Assembly (NCBI RefSeq): GCF_028867935.1
Contig: NZ_JAPQNS010000001.1
Span: 434,001-498,000 of the forward strand
Length of the DNA: 64,000 bases
Reading direction: 5' to 3'
Source of the DNA: Flavobacterium sp. SUN052
GTDB lineage: Bacteria > Bacteroidota > Bacteroidia > Flavobacteriales > Flavobacteriaceae
Part shown: in pieces, positions 38,197 to 46,503 of the stretch
How the letters are laid out: each line of letters opens with the position of its first letter
Numbering within the stretch: position 1 is the first letter of the stretch
The notes under the pieces: model-generated
What the model was told of the DNA's origin: nothing
What the model saw: the letters and a program-made list of their open reading frames with translations, nothing else
The model's database searches: none
Made by a program: the position numbers and the translations under genes

Positions 38197-39312
38197 ATGC
38201 CAACGTTTCAATTAGCCGATTTACTACGGCCACATATACTAACACTGACGCCTTATTCATCGGCTCGTGATGAATATACGGGAAAAGAGGGCGTTTTTCT
38301 CGACGCAAACGAAAACCCCTACGGGCCAGCGCTCCAGGGTTCTTCAACGTTTTCGAGTTCTTTCAACCGATATCCCGATCCTTATCAGGCAGCCATCAAA
38401 GAGAAGCTGGCTCCGATTAAAGGGGTGCGACCAACCCAGATTTTTCTGGGTAATGGTTCCGATGAACCCATTGATCTGCTAGTGCGGGCAACCTGCCGAC
38501 CGGGGACGGATAGCATCCTGATTGTGCCACCCACCTACGGTATGTACGAGGTGTCGGCAGCAGTTAATGATGTGAGCTTGATTCGGGTTCCTCTCACGCC
38601 TGATTTTCAACTGGATACCAGGACTGTTCTCGACGCCATTGAGCCTACTACCAAAATAATCTGGCTTTGTTCGCCCAACAATCCGTCGGGAAATCAACTC
38701 GACTCAGAAGCCATTCGGGCGGTGATCGAGGGCGCAGTACATTCGTTAGTGGTGGTTGATGAGGCCTATATCGATTTCGCGTCCGACCCATCCTGGACTG
38801 CTCAACTTGATCGTTACCCGAATCTTGTGGTGTTGCAAACCTTTTCGAAAGCCTGGGGCTTGGCCGCTCTTCGGTTGGGTATGTGCTTTGCCTCAGAGGA
38901 GTTGATTCGGGTACTGAACAAAATAAAGCCGCCCTACAATATCTCGGCACCGACGCAGGAACTGGCTCTGAAAGCACTCGACCATGTCGAGCGAAAAGAC
39001 GAGATGGTTCAGCAGATTCTGACCGAGCGAACCGCCTTGGCCGAACACCTTCAGGGTATGCAAATGGTGCAGCAAGTGTATCCGTCGGATGCTAATTTCC
39101 TGCTGGTTCGGTTCGACAATCCCAAAGAGGTATTTAACTACCTGATCGAACATCAGGTTATTGTCCGCGACCGGTCGAAAGTTCAGCTGTGCGCCGGTTG
39201 TCTTCGGATTTCGGTTGGAACACCCACCGAAAACAGTATCTTGCTAAGTTGGCTACAACAGTTTCAGGATTCTGGACGTTGGACGGTAGATGCTGGGTTG
39301 ATAACCCACTGA
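38197..39312 (+). CDS. hisC: Histidinol-phosphate aminotransferase
   Basis: 371 residues of PLP fold-type I. HisC features are clear: DANENPYG near 36-43, NGSDE at 86-90, NNPSG at 161-165, DEAYIDF at 188-194 and the PLP lysine K218 in FSKAWGLAALRLG. It converts imidazole acetol phosphate to histidinol phosphate in histidine synthesis. The gene is alone here rather than in a hisGDCB operon; it has a perfect promoter of its own. Some HisC-like proteins act on aromatic amino acids, but the motif set favours histidinol phosphate. Confidence 0.9.
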   Translation: MPTFQLADLLRPHILTLTPYSSARDEYTGKEGVFLDANENPYGPALQGSSTFSSSFNRYPDPYQAAIKEKLAPIKGVRPTQIFLGNGSDEPIDLLVRATCRPGTDSILIVPPTYGMYEVSAAVNDVSLIRVPLTPDFQLDTRTVLDAIEPTTKIIWLCSPNNPSGNQLDSEAIRAVIEGAVHSLVVVDEAYIDFASDPSWTAQLDRYPNLVVLQTFSKAWGLAALRLGMCFASEELIRVLNKIKPPYNISAPTQELALKALDHVERKDEMVQQILTERTALAEHLQGMQMVQQVYPSDANFLLVRFDNPKEVFNYLIEHQVIVRDRSKVQLCAGCLRISVGTPTENSILLSWLQQFQDSGRWTVDAGLITH

Positions 39313-39360
39313 TAGCTACCTTTTTTGTTGCCTCAAATTTCCAATTCAGAACCCACGTAT

Positions 39361-39900
39361 ATGTACAAATCATTTCTTGTTGTAAGTATCGCCCTGATGC
39401 TGGGTTTGTTGCCCGCTGGCAGAGCAGTAGCACAATACAATAACTGGGCGGCAGGCTTCCGGCTGGGCGAACCGTCAGGCATTAATATTCGTAAATACTT
39501 CCGCGACACAAATGCATTCGATATAAACATCGGTTCGTATGGTGGCCTGTATGGCAACACCCGCGATTATCGTCAGGGCCGCTACAGGAGCATCGGTCTT
39601 ACGCTCCAGGGGCATTACCTCTGGCACACCCGTCTGCTTGGCCGCGACACCTTCCGTGGCTATTATGGCTTTGGTGGACAGGTAAACCGTCGGCGGTATT
39701 ACCCGGATGCGTTGAAGGGGCAGCAAACCGAATACGTAGCCGAAACATCACTGGGTGGATCAGCAGTGGCTGGTCTGGAATACTTCGTACCCGATAAGCC
39801 ATTTTCTATTTTCCTGGAAACGGGTTTGTATGTGGAAGTTATTCCGGCACCACTATTCCTGAATATGCAGTCGGGCTTAGGGCTACGGTATAATTTTTAG
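39361..39900 (+). CDS. Exported beta-barrel-like protein
   Basis: 179 residues from the ATG at 39361, opening a signal peptide (MYKSFLVVSIALMLGLLPAGRAVAQ). The mature sequence has membrane-strand character (AAGFRLGEPSGINIRKYF, GYYGFGGQVNRRRYYPD) and ends LGLRYNF with a terminal aromatic, as in outer-membrane proteins. Similar proteins occur widely in Bacteroidota without known function. One base separates its stop from the next gene, so the two are probably cotranscribed. Confidence 0.65.
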   Translation: MYKSFLVVSIALMLGLLPAGRAVAQYNNWAAGFRLGEPSGINIRKYFRDTNAFDINIGSYGGLYGNTRDYRQGRYRSIGLTLQGHYLWHTRLLGRDTFRGYYGFGGQVNRRRYYPDALKGQQTEYVAETSLGGSAVAGLEYFVPDKPFSIFLETGLYVEVIPAPLFLNMQSGLGLRYNF

Positions 39901-39901
39901 C

Positions 39902-40846
39902 ATGAACTCTGAAACCATTCTGGCCGCTCACGACCGAATTCGGTCGTATATCCACCGGACTCCGGTACTAACCAACCGCACTATTGATGCGCTGGCGGGA
40001 GCAGAACTGCATTTTAAGTGCGAGAATTTTCAGAAAATAGGGGCATTCAAAGCCCGTGGCGGCCTGAACGCCGTTTTGCAACTGACACCGGATGAACTTC
40101 GGTCGGGAATCACAACGCATTCATCGGGCAACCATGCACAGGCTATTGCTTATGCTGCCCGTCAGGTAGGGGCACCGGCCTATATCGTGATGCCCCGCAC
40201 GGCACCACAGGTGAAAAAAGACGCCGTTCGTGGCTACGGAGCCGAAGTAATTGAGTGCGAACCTACTTTAGAAGCCCGCGAAACGGGTGTTCAGGAAGTA
40301 ATTGATCGCACTGGTGCGGCCATGATTCACCCATTCGACGATGACCGGGTAATAGCCGGACAAGGTACTGCTGCCAAAGAACTGATTGAAGACGCTGGTG
40401 GTGACCGGCCATTCGACTGGATACTGGCACCGGTAGGAGGGGGCGGCTTGTTAAGTGGAACCGCTCTGTCGGTACATTACTTTTCTCCCGACACGAAGGT
40501 GATGGCTGGCGAACCCGAAGGGGCCGCTGATGCAGTCCTCTCGTTTCAAAGTGGTCGTGTAGAAAAGGCTCCCTACATTAACACCATTGCCGACGGGCTT
40601 CTGACTAACCTCAGCGAACGGACATTGGCTATTATCCGGCAATACGTTACCGACATTAAAACGGTATCGGACCCGGAGATCATTGCGGCCATGCGGCTGG
40701 TCTGGGAACGCATGAAAATCATTATTGAACCCTCCTGCGCCGTACCGTTGGCCGTTGTTCTGAAACACAAAGACCTGTTCGCTGGTCATAAAGTAGGTGT
40801 CATCCTGACCGGCGGTAATGTTGATCTAGGCAAACTGCCATTTTAA
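39902..40846 (+). CDS. PLP-dependent threonine/serine dehydratase-like enzyme
   Basis: 314 residues of PLP fold-type II. The PLP lysine is K50 in GAFKARGG, SSGNH at 74-78 binds the phosphate or substrate, and GGGGLLSG is the phosphate-cradle loop. The protein lacks the C-terminal regulatory domain of biosynthetic IlvA, and its size matches catabolic threonine dehydratase or serine racemase. It deaminates threonine or serine, or racemises serine; I cannot choose. The gene starts one base after the barrel gene stop and is followed by a GTCATT-word palindrome. Confidence 0.9.
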   Translation: MNSETILAAHDRIRSYIHRTPVLTNRTIDALAGAELHFKCENFQKIGAFKARGGLNAVLQLTPDELRSGITTHSSGNHAQAIAYAARQVGAPAYIVMPRTAPQVKKDAVRGYGAEVIECEPTLEARETGVQEVIDRTGAAMIHPFDDDRVIAGQGTAAKELIEDAGGDRPFDWILAPVGGGGLLSGTALSVHYFSPDTKVMAGEPEGAADAVLSFQSGRVEKAPYINTIADGLLTNLSERTLAIIRQYVTDIKTVSDPEIIAAMRLVWERMKIIIEPSCAVPLAVVLKHKDLFAGHKVGVILTGGNVDLGKLPF

Positions 40847-40850
40847 AATT

Positions 40851-40936
40851 GTCATTGATTGTCATTAGTGGTCATTACTGTCATTAGTTGTGAAACAGGC
40901 AGTAACTACCAATGACTACCAATGACTACCAATGAC
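40851..40936. repeat. GTCATT-word palindrome before aguB
   Basis: Left arm 40851-40889: four GTCATT words separated by short variable tails. Right arm 40904-40936: three AATGAC words, each followed or preceded by TACC, pairing with the left arm with small mismatches. The right arm is followed by five T residues (GTTTTT), so it can serve as a terminator between the dehydratase and aguB genes. Confidence 0.8.
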
Positions 40937-40944
40937 GTTTTTGT

Positions 40945-41817
40945 ATGTCTCGAAAAATAAATATTGGCTTAGTCCAGATGGCCTGCTCCGACGATGTGGA
41001 GGCTAACGTCCAGAAAGCAATTGCGGGCATCCGTGAGGCTGCACAAAAAGGGGCTCAAATCGTTTGTTTGCAGGAGTTATTTCGGTCGCTTTATTTCTGT
41101 GATGTCGAAGACCATCATAATTTCAGCCTTGCCGAAGCCATTCCGGGGCCAACTACGGAGCAACTTTGTGCGGTAGCCAAAGAATGTAATGTAGTGGTAA
41201 TTGCCTCTTTATTTGAGAAGCGGGCGCAGGGACTTTATCATAATACAACAGCTGTTCTGGATGCCGATGGAGCCTATCTGGGCAAGTATCGCAAGATGCA
41301 CATCCCTGATGACCCTGGTTATTACGAGAAGTTTTATTTCACGCCTGGCGACCTTGGTTATAAGGTTTTTGACACTAAAGTAGCCAAAATTGGCGTACTA
41401 ATTTGCTGGGACCAGTGGTATCCTGAAGCGGCCCGGATTACGTCGTTGATGGGGGCAGAGGTGTTGTTTTACCCGACCGCTATTGGCTGGGATACTAATG
41501 AAACGGACCCCAAAGCGAACGACGAGCAATACAGTGCGTGGCAAACTATTCAGCGAAGCCATGCCATTGCTAACGGCGTTCCGGTGGTATCGGTGAACCG
41601 TGTTGGACGCGAGGCCGATCAACAGTTTTGGGGTGGTTCCTTTGTGACTAATGCTTTCGGATCGCTGTTGTATCTGGCTCCCCACGACCAGGAAGTGGTG
41701 CATGTTCAGGAGATCGACCTCGATCAATCAGACCGTTACCGCACAACCTGGCCATATTTCCGTGATCGGCGTATCGACTCGTATCAGCCTATCACCAAAC
41801 GTTATATTGATGACTAA
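40945..41817 (+). CDS. aguB: N-carbamoylputrescine amidase
   Basis: 290 residues of the carbon-nitrogen hydrolase family, matching plant-type AguB. The catalytic triad is visible: E44 (LQELFRS), K117 (KYRKMHIPDD) and C154 (ICWDQWYP). Segments such as PDDPGYYEKFYFTPGD are typical of N-carbamoylputrescine amidases. The enzyme makes putrescine from N-carbamoylputrescine, and usually works after agmatine deiminase (aguA), but no aguA is next to it. The start ATG is 8 bases after a GTCATT-word palindrome, and its end runs into a repeat before the next gene. Confidence 0.93.
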   Translation: MSRKINIGLVQMACSDDVEANVQKAIAGIREAAQKGAQIVCLQELFRSLYFCDVEDHHNFSLAEAIPGPTTEQLCAVAKECNVVVIASLFEKRAQGLYHNTTAVLDADGAYLGKYRKMHIPDDPGYYEKFYFTPGDLGYKVFDTKVAKIGVLICWDQWYPEAARITSLMGAEVLFYPTAIGWDTNETDPKANDEQYSAWQTIQRSHAIANGVPVVSVNRVGREADQQFWGGSFVTNAFGSLLYLAPHDQEVVHVQEIDLDQSDRYRTTWPYFRDRRIDSYQPITKRYIDD

Positions 41818-41829
41818 CCTCACCCCCGG

Positions 41830-41854
41830 CCCCTCTCCTTCAGAAGGAGAGGGG
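41830..41854. repeat. Perfect hairpin over the ribosome-binding region
   Basis: Eleven bases (41830-41840) pair exactly with 41844-41854 across the loop CAG. The surrounding text, starting TGACTAACCTCACCCCCGGC, gives the peptide LTPGPSPSEGEG when read in one frame, a known footprint of a dispersed palindromic repeat in Bacteroidota and cyanobacteria. The 3' arm (AAGGAGAGGGG) and the GAGG beyond it provide the only purine-rich, ribosome-binding-like sequence before the ATG at 41864. Confidence 0.8.
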
Positions 41855-41863
41855 AGGAATTAT

Positions 41864-43480
41864 ATGATGAAAATAGCCTTTTTGTTCACCGCCTTAGCCG
41901 CTACGGCGGGCGGTTTTTTTCTGGTAAACCGGCCTGCCGTTCCAGCAGAACCAGTGGGATTGGTGATGCAGAGCCAGCTACCGCCACTCACGCCATTAAC
42001 CCCTACGCCACGGGCCAATTTTAAGCCTACCCCGGCTAACCGGAAAGGGTTTTGGAATATTGATGTGGTGGGCGACTTTCAACTGCCAGCCACCAAAGCC
42101 CTGATTTTTTCGGCGGCTGGGCGCAATCTGCATGTCGACTATGCTTGGGATAAGCTGTTTCAGCGAGGCTTTTCAGCCATCGACCAAACACGGATGGTGG
42201 CGGGGAAAGAATATTTGTACGACCCTGGCACAACCCCGCGTGGCTGGACAAGCCGCCTGAAACCGAGTCAGCGGGCGTTGACCATGTATCAGAATTACTT
42301 CACCAGTGAACCGTTCGGACTTGGCTGGTCGAGGAACAGCGAGATGGCGCGTGAGACATGGTATCGTCGCCCCCAACAAGACCGGCAGGCCCGCAAAAGC
42401 CTGTTTAATGCGTCGATGGAAGTGTGTGGGCAATGCGTGAACTATGGAGATTGTCCGCCAACGGGTATGAAAAATACCAACGGGTTTGTGTTTCTCGATC
42501 TCGAAAACGACGGGACTTCGGCGGGTAATCAGCAGGAACATGCCAATTTGTATGTGATGATGGCCAAAACCATCAAGGAGAACGCCATGCCTTACACGCA
42601 GTTGGGATCCATCACGCCAATGCCACACAACAGTTTTGGATACTCACGGGCATCTGATTACACGACGGGAGCTGAATGGCTCTGGAACAAACCAGCTAAA
42701 CACACGGCAACGAGTCGCCAGCGTGGAATGCCCGATGAGATTGTAGATAAGTCGTTTGCCGATTACGTTGATCTGGCCATGCCTGGCACCTATTACTTTT
42801 ATCCCGATTTTGATTACTCGATTCCGCACAATGCCGATAATGCCCGTCACTGGTTGGGTTCGTTGCTGGGTGAGCAGGAGGTGAATCTGGCTATTACCAA
42901 TAAACGGCGCGTGGCCTGGCAATGGCTGTTTAACACGCAGAATGCCGATTTCAACAAAAGCGCCAGAGCATCCAATGCCGCCCCGCCGGCCATCGCAGAA
43001 GGGATGAGTGTGTTCTACTGGTTCACGGGGGCCTACGGTGTTCTGTTTTGGGATGACCACAACCAGCTCGTTCCTGATCAACCTTCTCCGGCTGACCCGA
43101 ACTTGAAGGACCTTGGAAACGACCGCAATTACACCTGTTACGAGCACTACATTCACGGTTTGTGGCGATTGTTCAAGCACCACGGCGATCTGTTCAATGG
43201 GCGCGAAACGTATCTGAACCAGAACACAGAATGTTCGTACGATGGCGGGAAGACCTGGTACAAATACAACGCAAACCAGCTCAAAACCAAGTCACTGCCC
43301 TTTGTCCGGGCCATTGTAAACGGCGACCAGATTTTGGTTAGCGCGACCATGCCCTACGCGCGCCCAAACCAGCAAACCAACGTGCTGGTGCGTTACGTTG
43401 AAAATGGTTACCAGTTTTATAGCCAGATTCAGTTAAAGGGCGATGAAATTTATTTGGGTAGAGCTAAGATGGGTCAGTAA
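41864..43480 (+). CDS. Large exported protein of unknown function
   Basis: 538 residues from the ATG at 41864 (41867 is an equal choice). A longer frame back to 41651 lies inside aguB and through the hairpin repeat, and is rejected. The N-terminus (MKIAFLFTALAATAGGFFLV) is a signal peptide or anchor. The mature part, about 30-538, is rich in W, Y, N and P. Recognisable blocks include CGQCVNYGDCPP, FVFLDLENDG, GSITPMPHNSFGYSRASDYTTGAEW, and a C-terminal beta domain (YVENGYQFYSQIQLKGDEIYLG). The DLEND block could be a catalytic acid site, but I know no family. The beta-rich end could bind carbohydrate. Confidence 0.7.
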   Translation: MMKIAFLFTALAATAGGFFLVNRPAVPAEPVGLVMQSQLPPLTPLTPTPRANFKPTPANRKGFWNIDVVGDFQLPATKALIFSAAGRNLHVDYAWDKLFQRGFSAIDQTRMVAGKEYLYDPGTTPRGWTSRLKPSQRALTMYQNYFTSEPFGLGWSRNSEMARETWYRRPQQDRQARKSLFNASMEVCGQCVNYGDCPPTGMKNTNGFVFLDLENDGTSAGNQQEHANLYVMMAKTIKENAMPYTQLGSITPMPHNSFGYSRASDYTTGAEWLWNKPAKHTATSRQRGMPDEIVDKSFADYVDLAMPGTYYFYPDFDYSIPHNADNARHWLGSLLGEQEVNLAITNKRRVAWQWLFNTQNADFNKSARASNAAPPAIAEGMSVFYWFTGAYGVLFWDDHNQLVPDQPSPADPNLKDLGNDRNYTCYEHYIHGLWRLFKHHGDLFNGRETYLNQNTECSYDGGKTWYKYNANQLKTKSLPFVRAIVNGDQILVSATMPYARPNQQTNVLVRYVENGYQFYSQIQLKGDEIYLGRAKMGQ

Positions 43481-43565
43481 CGGCTGATTGCTATGCAATT
43501 CCATTCATAGAAAGTTTAAATCCCTCAAATACGTTGATGACCTAAAAAAATAGTTTTCTATTTTC

Positions 43566-43619
43566 TTGACTTTACGTTTTGGTACTCTACATTTGTAGAA
43601 TAAAAACTACACTCGTAGA
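43566..43619 (+). promoter_or_regulatory. blaI promoter with two repressor sites
   Basis: TTG at 43566-43568, 19-base spacer, then TACATTTG (43588-43595), a good Bacteroidetes promoter. Two dyads, CTACATTTGTAG (43587-43598) and CTACACTCGTAG (43607-43618), have the TACA/TGTA type core of BlaI/MecI operators. Their centres are 20 bases apart, two helical turns. The first covers the -7 box and the second ends four bases before the blaI start codon. Confidence 0.85.
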
Positions 43620-43621
43620 GA

Positions 43622-43993
43622 ATGAAACTATCCCCGACCGAAGAAACCCTGATGCAGCACCTATGGAGCCGGGAGCGAGCATTCATGAAAGACCTCATAG
43701 ATGCCTACGAGGAACCTAAACCAGCGGCTACAACTGTCGCAACGCTTCTCAAACGCATGACCGACAAGGGATTCGTGGGCTATCGAGAGTATGGTAACTC
43801 CCGGGAGTATTACCCGACCATTTCTCGGAACGACTATTTTGCTAAACATGTCAACGGACTAATCAAAAATTTCTTCAATAATTCGGCGGCCCAGTTTGCC
43901 TCGTTTTTCACCACAGAAACAAACCTGTCTGCTGCCGAGCTGGAAGCTCTGAAAGGATTGATCGACGAACAAATCCAAAAGAAAAAGCCATGA
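43622..43993 (+). CDS. BlaI/MecI/CopY-family transcriptional repressor
   Basis: 123 residues, normal for the family. Winged-helix DNA-binding domain about 1-75: LSPTEETLMQHLWSRERAFMKDLIDAY, then AATTVATLLKRMTDKGFVGYREYGNSREYYPTI; the C-terminal helices dimerise. BlaI-type repressors are cleaved or released after a signal from a BlaR1-type membrane peptidase, which is the gene that follows with a four-base overlap (ATGA). The double operator upstream indicates autoregulation. No beta-lactamase gene is next to it, so the sensed signal may be something else. Confidence 0.93.
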   Translation: MKLSPTEETLMQHLWSRERAFMKDLIDAYEEPKPAATTVATLLKRMTDKGFVGYREYGNSREYYPTISRNDYFAKHVNGLIKNFFNNSAAQFASFFTTETNLSAAELEALKGLIDEQIQKKKP

Positions 43994-45348
43994 TACCGTA
44001 CTTACTCAAATCTGGGTTTTGCCTGTTGGTGGCGCTGGGATTTTATAAACTCATTCTTGAGCGAGAGAAGATGCACCGCTTCAACCGGGTTTATCTGCTG
44101 CTTGGTCTGCTATTCTCGTTTTCGGCCCCGTTGGTATTGATTGAGCTTAAGTCGGAAGTGGTGCCGTTTACGGATGTCGTACCGGTTCAATACATTAAAC
44201 AAGAATTGGGAACAGGCCTGAAGCAGGGACGGATGCTATCGGCTGAGAGTCCTGCAACCGTTAGTTTGTATTGGGTGATCTATGGGTGCATAACCACTAT
44301 ATTATTCGCTCGCTTTGGCCGGAATCTGTACGTGCTTTTTCGGAAACTCAAAGGCTGTGAAACCGTGCCATTCGAGGGAGCCCTGCTTGTGTTGCTTCCC
44401 GGAAATGTTTTGCCGCATACCTTCCTGAATTACCTGTTTGTGAGTAGAACGGCTTACGAAAAGGGAACCATTGAAGATGAGCTGTTTACGCACGAACTGG
44501 CGCACATTCGGCAGCGACACTCGCTGGATATTCTATTGATTGAAGGGCTAATCTGTTTTTTCTGGTTCAACCCGCTACTCATTTGGTTTAAGAGGGCTAT
44601 TCAACTGAATCATGAGTTTCTGGCCGACGAAGCGGTGACAAAGAAGAGCGCAGATGTCGTTCATTATCAGTACTTATTACTTAGCAAGCTGACTGATTCT
44701 TCACCTGTTTTTCTCACGAGTACGCTTACATTCCAAACCACAAAACAACGCTTCACCATGATGACCAAACAAACATCCCGTGCCAAAAAGGTACTGGTAG
44801 CGGGCAGTGCTGCATTGCTTTTCCTCGCTCTGTCGGTGGCTGTGAGCACCCAGACTGTAGCCCAGATTACTGCTCCAACGACGACAAATCAGGTTAAATC
44901 GAAGCCAGATAACCAACGAGTACCCAAGATTGACGTTGCCGAAATGGAACGGCGGTTTTCCGACAAGATGGTGTACATACCAGGTGGGCCAAAAGGATTT
45001 AAAGCGGCTCGAAAGCGATTTTCGGACCTCTCTTTGGAAGAGAAAAAGCGGGTGGTTTATATTGCTCCTGAATCACGCAAAACACCTACCGAAGCCGAGT
45101 TTGAAGCCTGGAAAAATCCGAAAAAATATGGCATTTGGGTGAATGAAAAACGAGTCCGCAATTTTGCCAATACATCGTTGAAAGCAGCAGACATCGTTGC
45201 TTTCTCCGGTAGCTACGTACACAAAAACGCTCGCCAGCCTGAGCGTTATCTGTATCAGATGGAACTCAAAACGCAGGAAGGATATGATGAATACATAAAG
45301 AGAAAAACTGAAGAGCCATTCCTTTTCCTGAACGACAGAAAACCTTAA
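43990..45348 (+). CDS. BlaR1/MecR1-type M56 membrane peptidase
   Basis: 452 residues. Three or four transmembrane helices (about 4-20, 33-51, 92-110 and 261-290) surround the metalloprotease motif HELAH (168-172) with the downstream NHEFLADEAV that supplies further ligands. In BlaR1 this domain cuts the BlaI repressor after an outside signal. Here the extracellular C-terminal part (290-452) is not a penicillin-binding domain: it is a charged region with FSDLSLEEKKRVVYI and a GSYVHKNARQPERYLYQ block, so the stimulus is unknown. The stop overlaps the convergent MBL gene by four bases. Confidence 0.9.
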   Translation: MIPYLLKSGFCLLVALGFYKLILEREKMHRFNRVYLLLGLLFSFSAPLVLIELKSEVVPFTDVVPVQYIKQELGTGLKQGRMLSAESPATVSLYWVIYGCITTILFARFGRNLYVLFRKLKGCETVPFEGALLVLLPGNVLPHTFLNYLFVSRTAYEKGTIEDELFTHELAHIRQRHSLDILLIEGLICFFWFNPLLIWFKRAIQLNHEFLADEAVTKKSADVVHYQYLLLSKLTDSSPVFLTSTLTFQTTKQRFTMMTKQTSRAKKVLVAGSAALLFLALSVAVSTQTVAQITAPTTTNQVKSKPDNQRVPKIDVAEMERRFSDKMVYIPGGPKGFKAARKRFSDLSLEEKKRVVYIAPESRKTPTEAEFEAWKNPKKYGIWVNEKRVRNFANTSLKAADIVAFSGSYVHKNARQPERYLYQMELKTQEGYDEYIKRKTEEPFLFLNDRKP

Positions 45349-46112
45349 TTTCCAACTTGATACACTTTTGTTTCGGCGTAGCGCGAGGCAATAACGAACT
45401 GAGTATCTTCCAAATGCGGGGCAAACAGGTACTCAATCAGCTGCGGGCTATTGTTGTCTTTAGAGAGGTGCGACATTAGCAGGTGACTCATAAACGGCGG
45501 CCTATGCTTCCGGAAGAGCTCTAACGCCTGTTGATTGGATAAGTGTCCTTGCGGCCCCTGAATACGCCGTTTCAGGAAAATTGGGTAGCGTCCGTTTTCA
45601 AGCAGATCTTCATCGTAATTGGCTTCCAGAAAAGCGGCATGACATTGACTGAAGTGGCTGATGACGTGTTCGCAGGGGGCACCAATATCGGTGAACACTC
45701 CTACTTTGGTATCTCCACAAGCAATCAGGAAACTATGCGGATCGGCGGCATCATGCCATTTGGGGAAAGCTGTAATACAGAGGTCGCCGATCCAGACTGG
45801 TTCATACCCCTGGAGGTCGTGAACTGCGAGGGTGTCTCGCGGAAGGCGCGAAAACTGGAGGGTATCGGGTGTGATGTAAACAGGTAACTGATATTTCCTG
45901 GCCAATACGGAGAGACCGCTGATGTGATCGGAATGCTCGTGCGAAATGAAAATCGCCCTCACTCTCGCCATCGACAAACCCAGCCGGGCCATTCTTGTTT
46001 CGGTTTCGCGGCACGACAAGCCAGCGTCGATCAGAACGGCATCGGTTTCATTGCCAATATAATAGCAGTTTCCGTTACTGCCAGAGTTCAAAGACGTAAT
46101 AAATAAGGGCAT
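45345..46112 (-). CDS. MBL-fold metallo-hydrolase, WalJ/YycJ type
   Basis: 255 residues. Metal ligands are in HEHSDH (58-63), with a further histidine in FPKWHDAADPHSF and the late ligand near FMSHLLMSHLSKDNN. The N-terminus SLNSGSNGNCYYIG is typical for the WalJ/YycJ subgroup, which has 5'-exonuclease-like activity and is linked to cell-wall control in Firmicutes. In Bacteroidota the group is common but uncharacterised. The start ATG at 46112 has a short leader; the 3' end overlaps the M56 gene. Confidence 0.9.
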   Translation of the reverse strand: MPLFITSLNSGSNGNCYYIGNETDAVLIDAGLSCRETETRMARLGLSMARVRAIFISHEHSDHISGLSVLARKYQLPVYITPDTLQFSRLPRDTLAVHDLQGYEPVWIGDLCITAFPKWHDAADPHSFLIACGDTKVGVFTDIGAPCEHVISHFSQCHAAFLEANYDEDLLENGRYPIFLKRRIQGPQGHLSNQQALELFRKHRPPFMSHLLMSHLSKDNNSPQLIEYLFAPHLEDTQFVIASRYAETKVYQVGN

Positions 46113-46176
46113 TCCGAGTTCGGCAGGTCTTGTCTACCTACAACGAAGCGGTGCTAGTAGGCGTTCCGGTTTTATA

Positions 46177-46184
46177 TAACTTTG
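46177..46184 (+). promoter_or_regulatory. Bacteroidetes -7 box of the DUF4160 gene
   Basis: TAACTTTG fits TAnnTTTG exactly, and the DUF4160 start codon is 25 bases downstream. There is no clear -33 TTTG at the usual spacing, so the site may be weak or activator-dependent. Confidence 0.5.
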
Positions 46185-46209
46185 CAAGTTCCTACGCCTG
46201 CTATTTTCT

Positions 46210-46503
46210 ATGTCAACTTACTTCATCGTTGCTTCGTGGCGTTATTTTGCCCGTAGTTATGATATGCCTCATGAGCCCTGTCATATTCATGCCCAGAAAG
46301 GCATCCACAAGCTGTGTAAATTTTGGATATTTGCTAATGGAACTGTGGAAGTAGCTGATAAAAAAGGAATGACAAAGCGAGAAATCGGTTCTGTACAGCA
46401 GGTTATCGAGTCACAAATAGAGACTATAAAAATTATCTATGAAAGCTATTGCCGGACAAACCGAATCCCCGTCAACTATAAAACAAAAAGCACGAACCGC
46501 TAA
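46210..46503 (+). CDS. DUF4160 domain protein (possible toxin-antitoxin component)
   Basis: 97 residues. The DUF4160 signature is near-complete: HEPCHIHAQKG followed by CKFWIFANGTVEVADKKGMTKREIGSVQQVIESQ. The family is small, basic at its C-terminus, and often encoded directly before a DUF2442 gene; such pairs have been proposed as toxin-antitoxin modules, but the activity is not established. Here the C-terminal 65 bases overlap the start of the DUF2442 gene. A -7 box lies 25 bases upstream. No mobile element is visible next to the pair. Confidence 0.85.
   Translation: MSTYFIVASWRYFARSYDMPHEPCHIHAQKGIHKLCKFWIFANGTVEVADKKGMTKREIGSVQQVIESQIETIKIIYESYCRTNRIPVNYKTKSTNR

Noticed and set aside
40851..40936. 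Possible CRISPR array from spaced GTCATT words
   Set aside because: Words are only six to ten bases, spacers are short and uneven, and the second half is the reverse complement of the first; no cas genes.
41651..41863. N-terminal extension of the unknown exported protein back into aguB
   Set aside because: It runs through the end of aguB and the hairpin repeat, and hides the signal peptide.
42644..43183. 179-codon leftward frame inside the unknown exported gene
   Set aside because: The forward frame has a signal peptide and continuous domain-like composition; the reverse frame has none.
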